6,258 bases of DNA from JAJDFU01 sp964595955 (GTDB lineage Bacteria; Bacteroidota; Bacteroidia; Chitinophagales; Saprospiraceae), in assembly GCA_964595955.1 (NCBI GenBank), contig CAZQSF010000146.1, positions 1 through 6,258 of the forward strand, given 5' to 3'. The notes below the pieces were generated by a model. The model was not told where the DNA came from. It saw nothing but the letters and a program-made list of their open reading frames with translations, and ran no database searches. This document shows positions 6,197 through 6,258 of this stretch, in pieces. The translations under genes were made by a program, and so were the position numbers. Each line of letters opens with the position of its first letter. Position 1 is the stretch's first letter.

Positions 6197-6258
6197 GCAA
6201 GATGTTGTGCTTCATTATGACAAACTCAATTGAGAAATAAAAAACGGGAAAGCCGAAA

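Overview
The window looks like a piece of a draft or metagenome-assembled chromosome from a Bacteroidota bacterium. A Saprospiria-like lineage is my best guess, inferred and not proven. The reasons are the tandem secreted amidohydrolase pair, A-rich leaders in place of clear Shine-Dalgarno sites, a YTH-type tyrosine recombinase, and an SMI1/KNR4 protein of the kind common in that phylum. One run of 10 Ns (1260-1269) marks a scaffold join.

Left third (1-2416), GC-rich: two same-strand amidohydrolase genes 39 nt apart, probably one operon. The first enters from outside the window and keeps its visible metal-site residues. The second carries a signal peptide and is split by the N run. Collapsing the gap on a 4-nt overlap (CCGC on both sides) restores one 433-residue frame. 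Every aligned histidine metal ligand is replaced in this second protein, so it looks like a catalytically dead partner of the first.

Middle (2417-4930), visibly AT-richer and gene-poor: a long stretch with no convincing gene, an orphan SMI1/KNR4-family gene, the broken start of a small membrane-protein gene, and a secreted alpha/beta-hydrolase. Perfect inverted repeats of 13 bp and 12 bp end 60 and 58 nt before the start codons of the SMI1 and hydrolase genes. The second repeat overlaps the broken gene and can form two mutually exclusive hairpins.

Right part (4931-6258): a GC-rich class I SAM-dependent methyltransferase, then the C-terminal catalytic half of a tyrosine recombinase. The recombinase lacks its N-terminal part and is frameshifted by an extra 23 nt inside the catalytic domain. 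A third hairpin follows it.

Overall this is a housekeeping-like peptidase/amidohydrolase operon next to an accessory patch with signs of gene transfer and decay. I found no complete new multi-gene system. The most interesting items are the metal-less amidohydrolase paralogue, the matched hairpin spacing, and the two broken genes.
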